A stretch of 64,000 nt of DNA from Toxoplasma gondii ME49 (lineage: Eukaryota; Apicomplexa; Conoidasida; Eucoccidiorida; Sarcocystidae): contig NC_031474.1 of NCBI RefSeq assembly GCF_000006565.2, positions 2,453,662 to 2,517,661 of the forward strand. The letters are read 5' to 3'. The notes below the pieces were generated by a model. The model worked only from the letters and a program-made list of their open reading frames with translations. It was not told where the DNA came from and searched no databases. Position 1 is the first letter of the stretch; every line of letters starts with the position of its first letter. Below, in pieces: positions 1-11,362 of this stretch. The translations under genes and the position numbers were made by a program.

Positions 1-2
1 CA

Positions 3-131
3 GAGCGGTGTGTGCAGCAGAAGGCCACAGTCACAATTACCAACTGTTTTTTAGATAAAGACTCAAATTCCTCCGCAAGTTCAACTACTGGCGCTCTCAG
101 CTGCACAGTCAAACTCACTGCTCAAAGCTGA
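3..131 (+). pseudogene. Possible 3' fragment of an SRS (SAG1-related) surface-antigen domain
   Basis: An open frame enters from the left edge and stops at 129-131. It reads as a short beta-type segment with a KATVTIT strand and a final CTVKL strand, separated by a Ser/Thr-rich stretch. This order resembles the end of an SRS domain, where the last conserved cysteine lies in a C-T-V-K-L type strand. No GPI-anchor tail follows in frame, and the next few hundred bases carry only short frames broken by stops, so a decayed gene or a missed intron are both possible. The resemblance is short and could be chance. Confidence 0.22.
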
Positions 132-3100
132 CATCAAAACACCAGTGGTGCCTATGTGTCGGGTGAATCCTTCCAGTGGTCCACCGATGTGGTCCTTTCA
201 CCCTCCCATGACTCCGGCAAGCACCAGTTGTCCTTGAGTGATTCTTGTGTGTGAAGGAGTGGAACGTGTAGTTACATTCGTGACCGAGCAGCAAGTCATC
301 CAAGCTTCGCATGTTTCCCAGTTCTTCTTTGTCCCCCCCCAAAACAACTCCAAACCGAAATCCACTAACTACCCTGAAGTTTTGACCATTCTGCAGCTCA
401 GGTTTACAGTCGACGGAAGATGAGGCCAGGCCGGGTGACAGTAGCTCCAGTGGCATGCCTGATCACTCTAGCGGTCGCATGCCGGCTGAGAAGTACTATC
501 ATCCTCGTTGCCGGACAAAGCTATGTGCGATGGCCGCATGCGCTCGCTGGATACGTTTGGCACACATGTCAAACAGAGATGGATGTCCACGCCCCCCAGT
601 AGCCTAGAATTCCACACACGACTTCAGAGTGACCGCGCACTAACCCGAATGTTCCACATCATAAAACCATAACCGTTCATCTCCGTTGCATTCGCTACTG
701 CTGTAGCCTGCTTCTGGCCTTGGAAGACCTGTAGACGATCGAGGTGCCATGGCTTTCTCCGCACACGTTCTGTATTAGTACCTATCAGAGACACGTATCC
801 GTAGTACTATCAAAAAGAGTCAAATATGTACATGGGTTGGTAGAAAAGTCCATTTTTATCGGCGGACGAACGCATGCTGTTCAACCAACATTATGGCTTC
901 TGTCGCTGCTGACGCGGGTGCCCCTCTGGTGCGAGCAGGTGTGCCGCCGATGCCCCTCAGGAGCGACTGGGTGTCCGCGAGGCTCCTGTCATATGAAGAA
1001 TCTGCTCAGCTGGTTTCATATAGCATCGACGATTGCCTGTGTATATACACCCTCTCTAGCGGCATCGTAGTTATCTTATTATTAAATGCGGGAGCATAAT
1101 ATTGGCCTACCGCTGTACGTTCAGTCAACGATGCCACATCAGAATGCTGATAACACTCAGCCTCGTTCACGGATTGACTTGATATGCTTTGGAGAGACAT
1201 TTTATGTCACTGATTTGTCTATCAATTTGTTCTGCGTGTCGAGGACCCTCCTTGTTACCGGCAGGCCTGAATGACTACTTCCCCCGTGGCCCTCACGGTC
1301 ACTCGCATGAAGCGCCCACTAAAACATACCTTACGGTCGCGAGTGCGTTCTCGTGACACATTCTAGCCACAGTAGCATCATGTGGTAAGTCATTCCTGAA
1401 TGTTCTCCTTTGTTCGAGCTATCGGACACAACATTCGTAAATAATGTCGCCGGGATTCTGTGCGCAGCGGAATCCGCGAGTCTCTCCATTCACATAACCG
1501 TACTCTCTCACCTAGGCATCATGCAACCCAAGAATCATTCAGTAACACAAACAAAGAAGGCACGATCATGCGTGCAGCTGCTGAGCCCCGCGTCGTTCCG
1601 GCTAGCGTCTTTCCCCTCTTGAAGCAACCCTAGACGCGCACCTCACCTAGTTAGCAAGCAGACTGTCACAGATTTCTTACGCATAGCTGGAAAAAGTGTC
1701 CTTCGAGAAGCACAGCGTTAGCGTATTCGGGTACAGCCCTCCAACTTGGACATTGCCGACCTTTCCCTACTACGCATCCGGTTGTTTCCGGTCCCCTCAA
1801 GAATAGTAAGGAATCTGTGACAATATGCCTGCTGACCAGGTGAGGTGCGCGTCTAGGGTTGCTTCAAGAGGGGAAAGACACAAGCCTTCGGTCTGTACAT
1901 CTTTGCTGCGCTTTCTATTAGCAGAAGAAGACTTCTTGCAGCCCAAGCTGTTTCCATTAACGTAAGCAGCGGTCAATATCCGTACCGTTCAAAAAGAAGC
2001 TTTTTTGGTAGGGTGAGCCTGCTATGTGCCTTGCATGCGCTCAGCCGAAAAAAAACAGTGGTAGCCACAACTGGCCAAGGTGACGCGAGAAGTGTCTTTT
2101 AAGGCTTCAGCCCCGTCCTTTTCCCTCCTAATCTTCGAATTCTTCATGTGCTGAACTGGGCTGCCACCGGGTATGTACGTTATCATGAAAAGAACCGCGT
2201 GAAATATATGCAGCTCTTTTTTTCTCGTGACCGTCACTCAGAGGTGCCGACGCATGTACAACAGATACACTAGCACCCCCGCCTCTCGAACGCTGTGCCA
2301 CCCACAGCCGACGAGAACTGATCCGGGTTTTTTCACGTATGAATGCAGTTCGCCTTCACTGATGTGGTAAAACACCGCGCGTTTGTTTCTGAGGAAACTG
2401 CCTGTCAGCGACGATTTTAAGTTTTCCGTGTCGAAAGTGTTGCTCCTGTATCCTCGTATTCACATTTTATACTGCTTTTTGTAGCGTGGCTGTTGGGGGG
2501 CCGCAGCCGCGTGGACGACTAAGGACGCTGCGCTTTTGTCTTTCCCCGTACCATCTTTTCATTCAATGCCTTTTTATGTTTTATACGTTCACCACGCGCT
2601 GCACAGTTTAGTATGTGTACAATAGACTCTTGTGCAATGGGGGGAGCACGTCTGCTCCCGTTTCTCCCTGCACAGTTTTCATGCGATCTGTCTACGCACT
2701 TCGGCGTGAAGTAGTGTTGCGCTGATTTTTTATATATATATGCACACAGGTTTGCTCCCACATGTGGAAATCCTTCTATATGCGGGGTTGCCCTTTTTTC
2801 CCAGTTCGTCTTGCGTCGGTGCGCACTGAAGTTCCGGCGTAGAGAGCGTACTACCTAAAGAACTTCCCTCGTTTCGGGACAGGTGGTCCCGCTTTTCCAG
2901 AGCGGAAGACGTTTGCAGTCGTCAGCTGCTGCCAGGACCCCCTCGCTCCTTTTCCTCCTAACTCATTTCCATGGTTCTTTTTCGGAGCATCCAGGAGAAG
3001 TGTCTGTTGGGATAGCGTCGTGACTCGTCATTCCCCCAACTCGATACCGTGTGTTTTCTTTAGTTTCTGCTTCTGCGCGGGAAAGTTTGCCTTTTCCTCT

Positions 3101-3291
3101 CCAAAGGTCCCTGCCTGCCCCTTTGATGCTTGCCGAGGAAACCCCAGCTACACGGTCAGAGCCAACTGGGTGTGCTGTACACGCCGTTGCGCAACGGTCG
3201 GAACTCGCAGGATCTGCTTGTACGTACATCACGGTAGAGTCCAGTTCTGAAGAGTAGCTTCTTCCTTCGCCCTGGCTTGTTTTCCCTCGAC
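132..3291. other. Mostly non-coding stretch upstream of the RING-LON gene
   Basis: Apart from the inverted repeat at 1607-1879 I see no convincing gene here. Open frames are short, lack paired splice signals and have no recognisable motif. The last few hundred bases before 3292 should hold the promoter and 5' UTR of the RING-LON gene. A short TA run is present near 2730. Confidence 0.5.
1607..1879. repeat. Fold-back element with 42-bp perfect terminal inverted repeats
   Basis: Bases 1607-1648 are the exact reverse complement of 1838-1879. The pairing continues inward with mismatches for about another 30 bases per arm (for example GTCACAGATT opposite AATCTGTGAC), leaving a loop of roughly 120 bases. 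The outer ends begin GTCTTTCCCCTC and finish GAGGGGAAAGAC. I see no clear target-site duplication and no coding capacity, so a non-autonomous MITE-like or fold-back element fits best. A structured RNA gene or a rearranged duplication are alternatives. Confidence 0.8.
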
Positions 3292-6200
3292 ATGGCAGAC
3301 TCTGACGCTCCCACCCAGCCGGAAGGTGAGGGGCCGGCGGCCTCTTCTGCGCCGTCTCAGAGCCCCATCGCTCCAGAAGGCGGACAAGCCACTGTCGATA
3401 GTCGCCAAGAAGAAGAAGTCTCTCAGGAGTTCGAGTGCGTAATTTGCATGAAGATTCTTCTTTTGCCTGTTACTACGCCCTGCGGCCACAATTTCTGCAA
3501 AGGCTGCATCGATGAGGTAAGCAAGAGGTGGGTCAGACGCTAGATGCGAGCTCTATGCGTGCAGATATTCACCGCCAGAACTATCGCGTGTCTCTCAGAA
3601 AGCATTTTGCGGACTTCTTTTTTCTGTTCGTAGTGTGTGCCTACCACCAGACCAGACCTTTCCTGTCCTGTCACTGGCCGCCGCAGAGCCGATTAGCGTT
3701 TCGCTCTGATCGACGGTCGCCGCATTAGTCTACCATTTCCTTATCCTCGTGCGTGCTTCTGTTTTCCCTCTTTTGCGTGCCTTTTCTTCTGCCGCCTCCC
3801 CGATCCTATCCTGGCTTCTTTCTGTCGTGTCGCTCGCAGGCCGTCTCGTACCGGCCGTGCTGCCCGCTGTGCAGGTGTCCTCTTCTTCTCTCGGGGGCTG
3901 CAGACCCCGTGACGGGTCTGTCGTCGGGATCTGCACTCCGAGTCAACACTCTGCTTCAGCAGCTTCTTGAGCGGAACTACCCGCGCGCGATGCGCCAGCG
4001 CCGGCTGTACGAAGAAGAGCGGCTCCAGGAGGCGGCGGCTCGCCGGCGCATGCAGAGACAGCAGGCGCGTCTGCGGCCTTCAGAGACAGGCCCTCTGTAC
4101 TCGCCGCGTGCTCCCCGAGAGTCTCCGCCGGATGACGGTGGCTCCGCTGCCCCTAGAGATCCCGCGGACGGAGGAAGTGAGATGAGGCGCATGGGAGAAG
4201 AAGGCCGCCCTGAGCAGATTTTGACTCTTTTCCGCATCTTCAGTCGACCCGATGGCTTCTCAGGACGGAGCCCAGGCCAGCCGGGGACTGGAGGAAGTCC
4301 GACGCCCTCGTGGCAGGGAACCAGTCGTGCCGCGGCGGTCGCGGCGCGCGCTGCTCCTCTCTTTCCTGGCGAGTCCATCTCCCTCCACGTTTACCAAGAA
4401 GAATACGTCCGGCTTGTCGAGCTGTCGCTGCGGGTAACGTCCAGAAAGCAGCCGCCGTAGATGGGAGAGGAGTTGTGAACGGCGGCGTACGCGGCGTTTG
4501 GACAGTGAAGCGCGCGACGCGAGTGGAGCACGCTTCTCGTCTGCTCGCTGTGATCTATAAGTCGTTGTTTGCCGTAGGCCTTCTGTTGCCACATATATTT
4601 ACGCCTCGCTGTTTCCAGATCCCTTCTTTAGACCCTAGAACCTGATCGCGTAAGCACGAGTTCTTTTGTCCCATGCCGCTCTGCACGGCTCTTTTCTGCC
4701 GTACTACCCCTGTTTTTTCGGCGCCTTGTCTCTGGAGAAAAAGGATCTGGTTGCTGAGAAGGAAATTGCAAATTGCTGGATGACTTTGTTTCTCTCGTCC
4801 TTCACATGTGGATCTTCCTTTCTCTCAGAACGCCCGAACTTTCGGCGTGATCTATCCGACGCCGCCGCGGTGCGCGACGCCTCCTCTGTCTTCCTCGCGA
4901 GCCTCGCGTGCGTCGTCTCAGTCGTGGGTGACTTCGCTGGTGCAGACCGTCTGGGGCCGTCAGTCTCAACGGTGCACGGAGGTCTCCGGTGACTCTCAGA
5001 ACCCAATCTCTTCGTCTGATGCGAGTCCAGCCCCGGCTGCTTCTGTCTCTCCGGCTTCATCTCCCCCATTGGCACATCCGTCCGCCTCGTCGCCTTTGTC
5101 GCCCTCGTCCGGGGCAGAAGGCGCGGCGGTTCCCCGACGTCTAGGCGAACACGAGTCGGGGCTCTCTGTGTCGCCTTCAGACTACGAAGCAAGCGCGTCT
5201 GGCCAGTCTCCGTCGTCTGCGCCGGAGTACGGCTGCTGCGTCCAGATCGAGCAACACACGCCTCTGGAGCCTGAGGCCGGCGGCGCGCCAGGCCGCTGTC
5301 TGATTCGCTGCGTATGTCGAAACCGCTTTCGCGTTCGGAACAAGATTTTCCTCGAGGACTGGGATGGACGAGCTATCGAGGAGCCCGGAGGAGACTCCAG
5401 CCATCCGTTGGAAGATCGAGACTCACAAGGCCGGGAGGTGGATTCTGCGGCGCCGGAGAGGTCCAGGCGCGTACGCCGAGAGAACCTGTTTGGCGAGCCC
5501 GCCGGCAACACAGGAGGCGGCTTCTACTATGAGATAGGGTACTGTGAGCCGATCTTCGATGAAGGCGACAGAGAGGAAGCAGCGCTAGACGCCACAGGAA
5601 CAGGGGTGTTTTCGGAGGGACAGCGCGAGAGCGACGAGGCGGGTGTCGGGCCGGGGAGTGAAGGCCTTCGCTCCCGAAGGCAAGGAGGCGAGACGGAGAC
5701 GGGAGAAGGCATGAGTGACCCTGGGCGAGAACTTCACGACACCTGGATCGCTTGCCAACACACATGGGGACCGTTAACCCGCCTCTCGGATCTAGCCCAA
5801 GAACGCGCCAAGGTCACGCACGCGCTGGAGGTGTCAAGGCGGTTCAGAACGCTTGGAGGCGAGGCAGGCAGAGACTCTGCAGTGGGGGCAGAGAGGCTCG
5901 TGGAGACGTTGGATATGGGCCAGAGGCACCCCGGCGCCAGATTGCAGAGTAGGGAGATCGTCAGAGAACTGCGGGAGAGATGCCAGCGCCGTCTTTGTGA
6001 AATCTGCATTGAGGGCTTGGAAAGGTGAGCGCAGGGAAATCCCGGTAGTAGTAGTAGTAAGGGGAGAGAAGGGGTTCACTCGTCACGAGGTGAGGTGCGG
6101 AACCAGGAGTCAGTTGAGCCTGCACGGCCTCCATTCGCAAGTCAAGAGGACTTTGGAAACAGTGGTCCACGTACCTAGTCGATCCCAGATTGACAAAAAG

Positions 6201-8099
6201 GGGCCTTGCCGCTTACACGAGACAGGACGCGCCAGACACGAAAGTAACATGTATTCTGATCAATCGTGCCGACGTGACGGTTTCCACAGCGACGTCCATG
6301 GTCAGCAAAGCTTGTACAGACTGTGAGCTTTGGTCAGCCCGCAAAATAGCTTTCCTCTGTGAGCAGCCAAGCCGCTCCTGTGTTTTTGCATGAGGCTCTG
6401 TGATCTACTCCGTATCGTTGCTGACACGACAGTCGCTGCGGCAGTGCCTTGTATTTTTATGCATTTCCTCTGTCTTTGGCTCCTTTGTGTGTATTCGGTC
6501 CCCCAGGCAGCTGCAGCAAGCAGGGGATGTTGCGCAGCGTCTCTTCGCGTCCAAGTTCGGACGGATTCCGTCACTCTCTTCGAGGGTAAGAGACGACTGG
6601 ATGCCGAGTGTGAGATGTTTTCATCATCTGACGGGGAGGAGCCTTCGGGGTTCACTGCCGTCCAATGCGCAGAATGGCAAGGCGAACGCGCGAGGAAAGC
6701 ACACAGTGTCTACTTCAACTTTGAGATGGTTGCGTGTGAGTCGCGGCTGTTTCTTGCCGTTGTGTCTTGTTTGAAACAACTTTGAATACCCCAATGTGTT
6801 CATCAATTCATATTTCGAATGGCAGTCCGTAGTAGTTTCCTTGGCGCCTACTAGCGTTTTCTGTCTTTTTTTATGTTTTCGCTCTGCAGCGGATGACCGC
6901 ATACGACTTGGAGAAGTTCTCGTTCTTTGTCGCAAAAGTCATTGTTTCCTCGCCGTCTGTTCGCTGGCAGTGGTTTCTTCTGACCGGTGAGTTAGGTTTC
7001 TTTCACGGTTGACGATTTTAACAAGTGTGTGCCGTACGGTGCTTATGGTGTGTGGTCTGCTTACGTCGTAGGTATATATTCAGTGGCGGTACGGAAAGAC
7101 GTTCCCACGTGGTAGCGCGGCAGTATGTGTGTATCCGTTGCTGTTCGTGCTGCGTGTGAAGTTTTACACAGCGAGCAACTGTGGTGTCCTCTCTCTCCCA
7201 GACTGAATACACAGAAAAATGAGAGGCGCGATGGCAAAAACAACATTCCGAAGAAAGAACTGGAGTGCCGAGAAAGCGAATCAAATAAAACGGCCAATAA
7301 AGAGAAGGCGCGCCTTTTGTCGGTAGCTCAGTGTGAGGTTTCGCGCACTTTCCTTCCCGTGTTGCATGCGCTGAGTTGAATTAAAGAGATTCGGGTGGGA
7401 ACCTATTGCTGTTCCCCACTGCGACATTTTCACGCCTTTTTGGTCTGTCGCCCAATTGTTCAAGAATAGACACGCTCATTCCTGTCTTCTGGGTGTGTTA
7501 TGCGTGTCTCTCAGACACAACGCAGCGACTCCTGGAACTGACGAAGGTGATAACCGAAGCTCGATGGATGAACATTCTGGCTCTCAAGTAAGAGAATGAG
7601 GATGGAGCGAAGGAGCGACAGGTGCGACGATGTGCCGTGGTGGCTTCCAAGGTTTTGTGTCAAAGCAAACTCAGTTCGTGTTATTACAGTGTCAACCGGA
7701 CAAGAGGTACTACCCGCTTAGGGTTGCTAAACCTGTGAATGGCCCGTGGTGCGTAAACGGGCCTAATTTCTCTTGCAATCACAATACTGATCCATGTGAT
7801 GTTGATATCGAGGTGGAACACGAGTTCACTCTCCAGCCGACTTTTTCTTTCTCGTCAGTTCCTGTTGTAACAACAGCATGTGCGCTCGCACATCCGCCTT
7901 GTGTCCGTACAGTAGGTAGCGTTGATGATTTGTTCCTTTCGGTTGTTTTGTTCGCAGCACGACGCCTCTGTCCAGCCTCTCGAGATTTCTGCTTTTCCAG
8001 GACTTCCACAGCAACGTCCTCCTGTTCGTCGCGTTTGTCTGCGTCGTTGTGGTCTTCAAGATCTGGCCTTCCCTTTTCTTTGACGATGACTTTTTCTAA
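3292..8099 (+). CDS. RING finger-LON domain protein with C-terminal membrane anchor
   Basis: Exons 3292-3516, 3840-4433, 4829-6024, 6507-6585, 6890-6986, 7515-7587 and 7958-8099 join in phase to give 801 aa. The start ATG is preceded by GAC. Residues 49-90 form a C3HC4 RING (CVIC, CGHNFC, CPLC), typical of ubiquitin E3 ligases. A LON substrate-binding domain begins near residue 248 (LFPGESISLHVYQEEY) and runs to about 755, interrupted by a Ser/Pro/Glu-rich insertion. Its later strands are visible as GCCVQIE, FFVAKVI and a C-terminal helix. The protein ends in a roughly 18-residue hydrophobic helix (VLLFVAFVCVVVVF) and an acidic tip, so it is probably tail-anchored in a membrane. RING plus LON resembles LONRF-type E3s, which lack such an anchor. 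I infer a membrane-associated ubiquitin ligase; substrate and compartment are unknown. Confidence 0.86.
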
Positions 8100-11000
8100 G
8101 CGTCGCATCGTTTAATTAATTTAAGTTTCATCATTATCGTTCTTCGTTGTTGCGTGGGGCTGCCCCGTTCAAAGTGTCGCGTAGGTGGTGTCTTGATAGA
8201 GTCTTCTCAAAACACCTGGCTGGAACGTTTCTACGTATTTTGTTAGTACTCGGCGAGTCGTGCTTGCCACCGATGGTAGAACTGTGTGACATGTGTGCTG
8301 AAGAGCTGGAGCGCCCTGCTTTTTCTCTAGCGAAACATGTCGTGAAGCGTTTCGTATCGATGTCTCCAGGTCGGTGTTTCGATTTCAGACCCGAGGGGAG
8401 ATGGTGTAACTTCGTGAAGAGAGCGAATTAGGGATGAAATTTGCCGGCAATGCGGGCGAAGTACGACGTATCTTGCGTTCGTGGCGACAAACCTGGCAGT
8501 TGCCCCGGTTTTGTGGAAGGTGTTGTTGTGTATATTGTGAATGCTGTACGTAACGGGTTTCGGAAGTAGAAAGCCGAGTGTACCAATGCTGCCGTTTTCC
8601 ATCAAACGTGGAAGCAGATGATTCCATACATGCACCGATACCTACACATGAGGTCACTTTTTACTGACCATCTGATGCAGACACACGACGGCGCATAAAT
8701 ATAGTGTTTTTGTGGTTGTAGTAGAGATGAGGCACAAGACAGGCTCAAAATGAGTCTGTCAGCCACTGTGAACACATATTTCACGGCTTGTATCCGGCTG
8801 CGCAACTGATTCTGCAGACGTGTTGCTCATGATGCAGAATACGACGGATTAGTCAAGATGTAACAGTATTTGAATACGTGGACCTTCTGACTTTGATCGT
8901 TTTCACGGCTCTGGCACGAGAGATACAGCTGAAGTCGAACAGGCTCGGAATGCGCAAACGCTTACAGAGGCGGGATAGGGCAGGCACCGACGCAGCGTGG
9001 CGCGTCCACATGTTTCAATGGTAGTACGGTTTGATCCACACCTAGATGTTGCTAGGGATGCGGCAGAGACGCTAGTACCGTGGGAAGCTGACAGTTGGCG
9101 TTCGCATAATTAGGGACCCATCGGTATCCATTAACTAAATTTGTTACACCACACTCAATGGATTAATGGTTTTCTTTGTGGAAGTCCAGGGAAGGGGGAA
9201 CACAGGAACCACAAAGGTCAGCGGTTGAGATTGTCGGCCGTGTACATGATAACGTATTCTGGAGTGATGCGCCACAGTCAGCACTATGGTAGTTCACAGA
9301 GACTCGACAATTATGCGAACGATTTCAGGAGTGTGCCACTGCCCGTTCCGGAGGGCTGTTCTACAGCTGCTACCACCTCAGAGAGATGCTAAGGTCCGGC
9401 TGCAAATGTGCGCCTTCTGGTTCCCACAGCGCTGAAGTAGGAGACTACCCTCAAACTACGCTTTCTCAGCTGATATCATCCGGCACTGGTTGTAGATTTC
9501 GCTAAACAGGAAGACCGGTTGTCCTATTACCATATTGCTACTATACACAAAAAAATAGTAACTTGACAGTGCAGCACTGACTTCCTTGATTATAAGGTTC
9601 TGCCCAGTGAAATGTGTATCTCTGCTCGTAATAAATCTTCCATCGCATCGAGAGACGAGTACTTTTGCGGATTTTGACTGCACCACAGCAGTGCGTGTGT
9701 TGCATCGTGAGGCGTTCAAAGCATGATGAATTATATCTGGCGGCTCTTGCCGATGCTGTGTTAGTCCTCTGTTACTCTCTGTTTCTCACATTCACGTATC
9801 CTCGTGATTGCAAAGTCGGAGTGGCTCTGCGATCGGGGCATCAGCAGGAGAAATATCTACTGATATGTTGTACGAATACATGGCGTTGTGCATCGGGCAA
9901 GCGTTATGAGCAGAAACTTGTTGGGGGTCGCTGGCAAATCCAGCGTTGCGGACCAAGCACTGACAGAGACAGCAGACTATATTTAGTTTTTAGTTCCCGC
10001 AACATGTCCCTCCAAATTGCCTTATCGTATTCACTTCCTGTTGTGGCAAGATGAGGAGGGATCCTTTGCTATGGAAGGCACGGCACGGTAGCCAGGATAC
10101 TGACGTGGTTTGGCATGAAAAACCTGTAGCGAGATACAACAAAAAGTATTCAGAATCATATGCGCTCAAGAAACGCATCATCAGCACAGCCTCGGGTTAA
10201 GAGGTTTCTGTTCCAGAAACAGAGGCGCACCTATGTGTCGAGTAGCACATTGGTATATATTATCGTGTTTGAGGAGTAGGCCCAGCCCATGCAGGGTGTA
10301 ACGCCACTGGGTTCGAGTCCGAAAGCGGGATCGGCTGTAAGTCGGAGGCAGAACTGTCTTTTACGGCTCCACGTAGCTCGACAGGTGGCCATTCGAAGCG
10401 CCACCCTGCAAGCGTATCACGGAGTTCTAGCGGTAGAAAAAAATCTCTGGCTGCAGGCGCACCTCTGGCAACTTTCGTGGGCAAGGCAGCACACACGCTG
10501 CTTTGATGAACAGCTGCCCCGCCAGGTGCAGTCCCGCTATTTCCTTCAGAGCTTTTACGCTAGGGGAAAATAGCGGGCTACCTGAATAAGCAGCTAGTGG
10601 CTCTTACACTGGTTATCAATCGGTGGGTTTCGTTAGTCAACGTCATCTTGCTTTATATTCGGTAACTGTCTGGTATCTCCCAAGTAGCACTTTTCTCAGC
10701 GAACCGCAACAGACTATATGCAGGCATCTGCCAAGCACACAAGGAAGTCTACTGCCTTTCCGCCAGCCTTTATTGATGTGTCAGAAAAACCGAAGAAGGT
10801 GGCCTCCCCACTGGAACGCCTTCCAGTAAACCTCATGAAACGCTAACTAGCGTTATCTCTGGAGGCCAAGTTGGTCTGGATGAAACTGCAGCACTGTGTC
10901 ACCATCACACTGCCGGATGCTACCGAGCTTCTGACCCGCTAGTCGAACATTGCAGCGCCGGAAAAAGCCGTTTTTTGATTTTCTATTTATCTCTTGCTTT

Positions 11001-11362
11001 GGTAGTGAAGTGCATAGTAGAGGTGGAGGTGTGGAGACATCGAAGTACCAACGGGGGACCGATGTGATACCTGCCAGCTTCAGCGTCAGTCTTGTGAACA
11101 ACGACTGACCTGAGAATCTCTTCTAGCGGTGACGGGAAGGAGCCTGCCACCTATGGCGCATTTGAGAAGTTGGAAGGGCCAGACCTTCCATGGAAGTTGT
11201 TAGCGTTAGCAGTGGGCAAGTACAGGGAATGGGGGTTCACCCAAAATCCTGAGCAAATGCACTGATGCGAAGGGTGAACGTTTTCCGGAAAAGATTGACA
11301 TCCGATGCAGCAGATCCTTTTCTTCTTTCGCCCTCGAATTCCCGATTTGATCGCTTCCTGAG
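8100..11362. other. Gene-sparse lower-GC intergenic stretch
   Basis: No frame here combines length, codon pattern and splice sites convincingly. Several short open frames exist on both strands (for example around 9.7-10.05 and 10.3-10.6 kb) but none shows a domain. Part of the 3' end may belong to upstream exons or the promoter of the candidate gene starting near 11363. Confidence 0.4.

Noticed and set aside
10300..10330. tRNA-like B-box word (GGTTCGAGTCC)
   Set aside because: The flanking bases do not form a T-stem, and no A-box, anticodon arm or acceptor stem can be folded around it.
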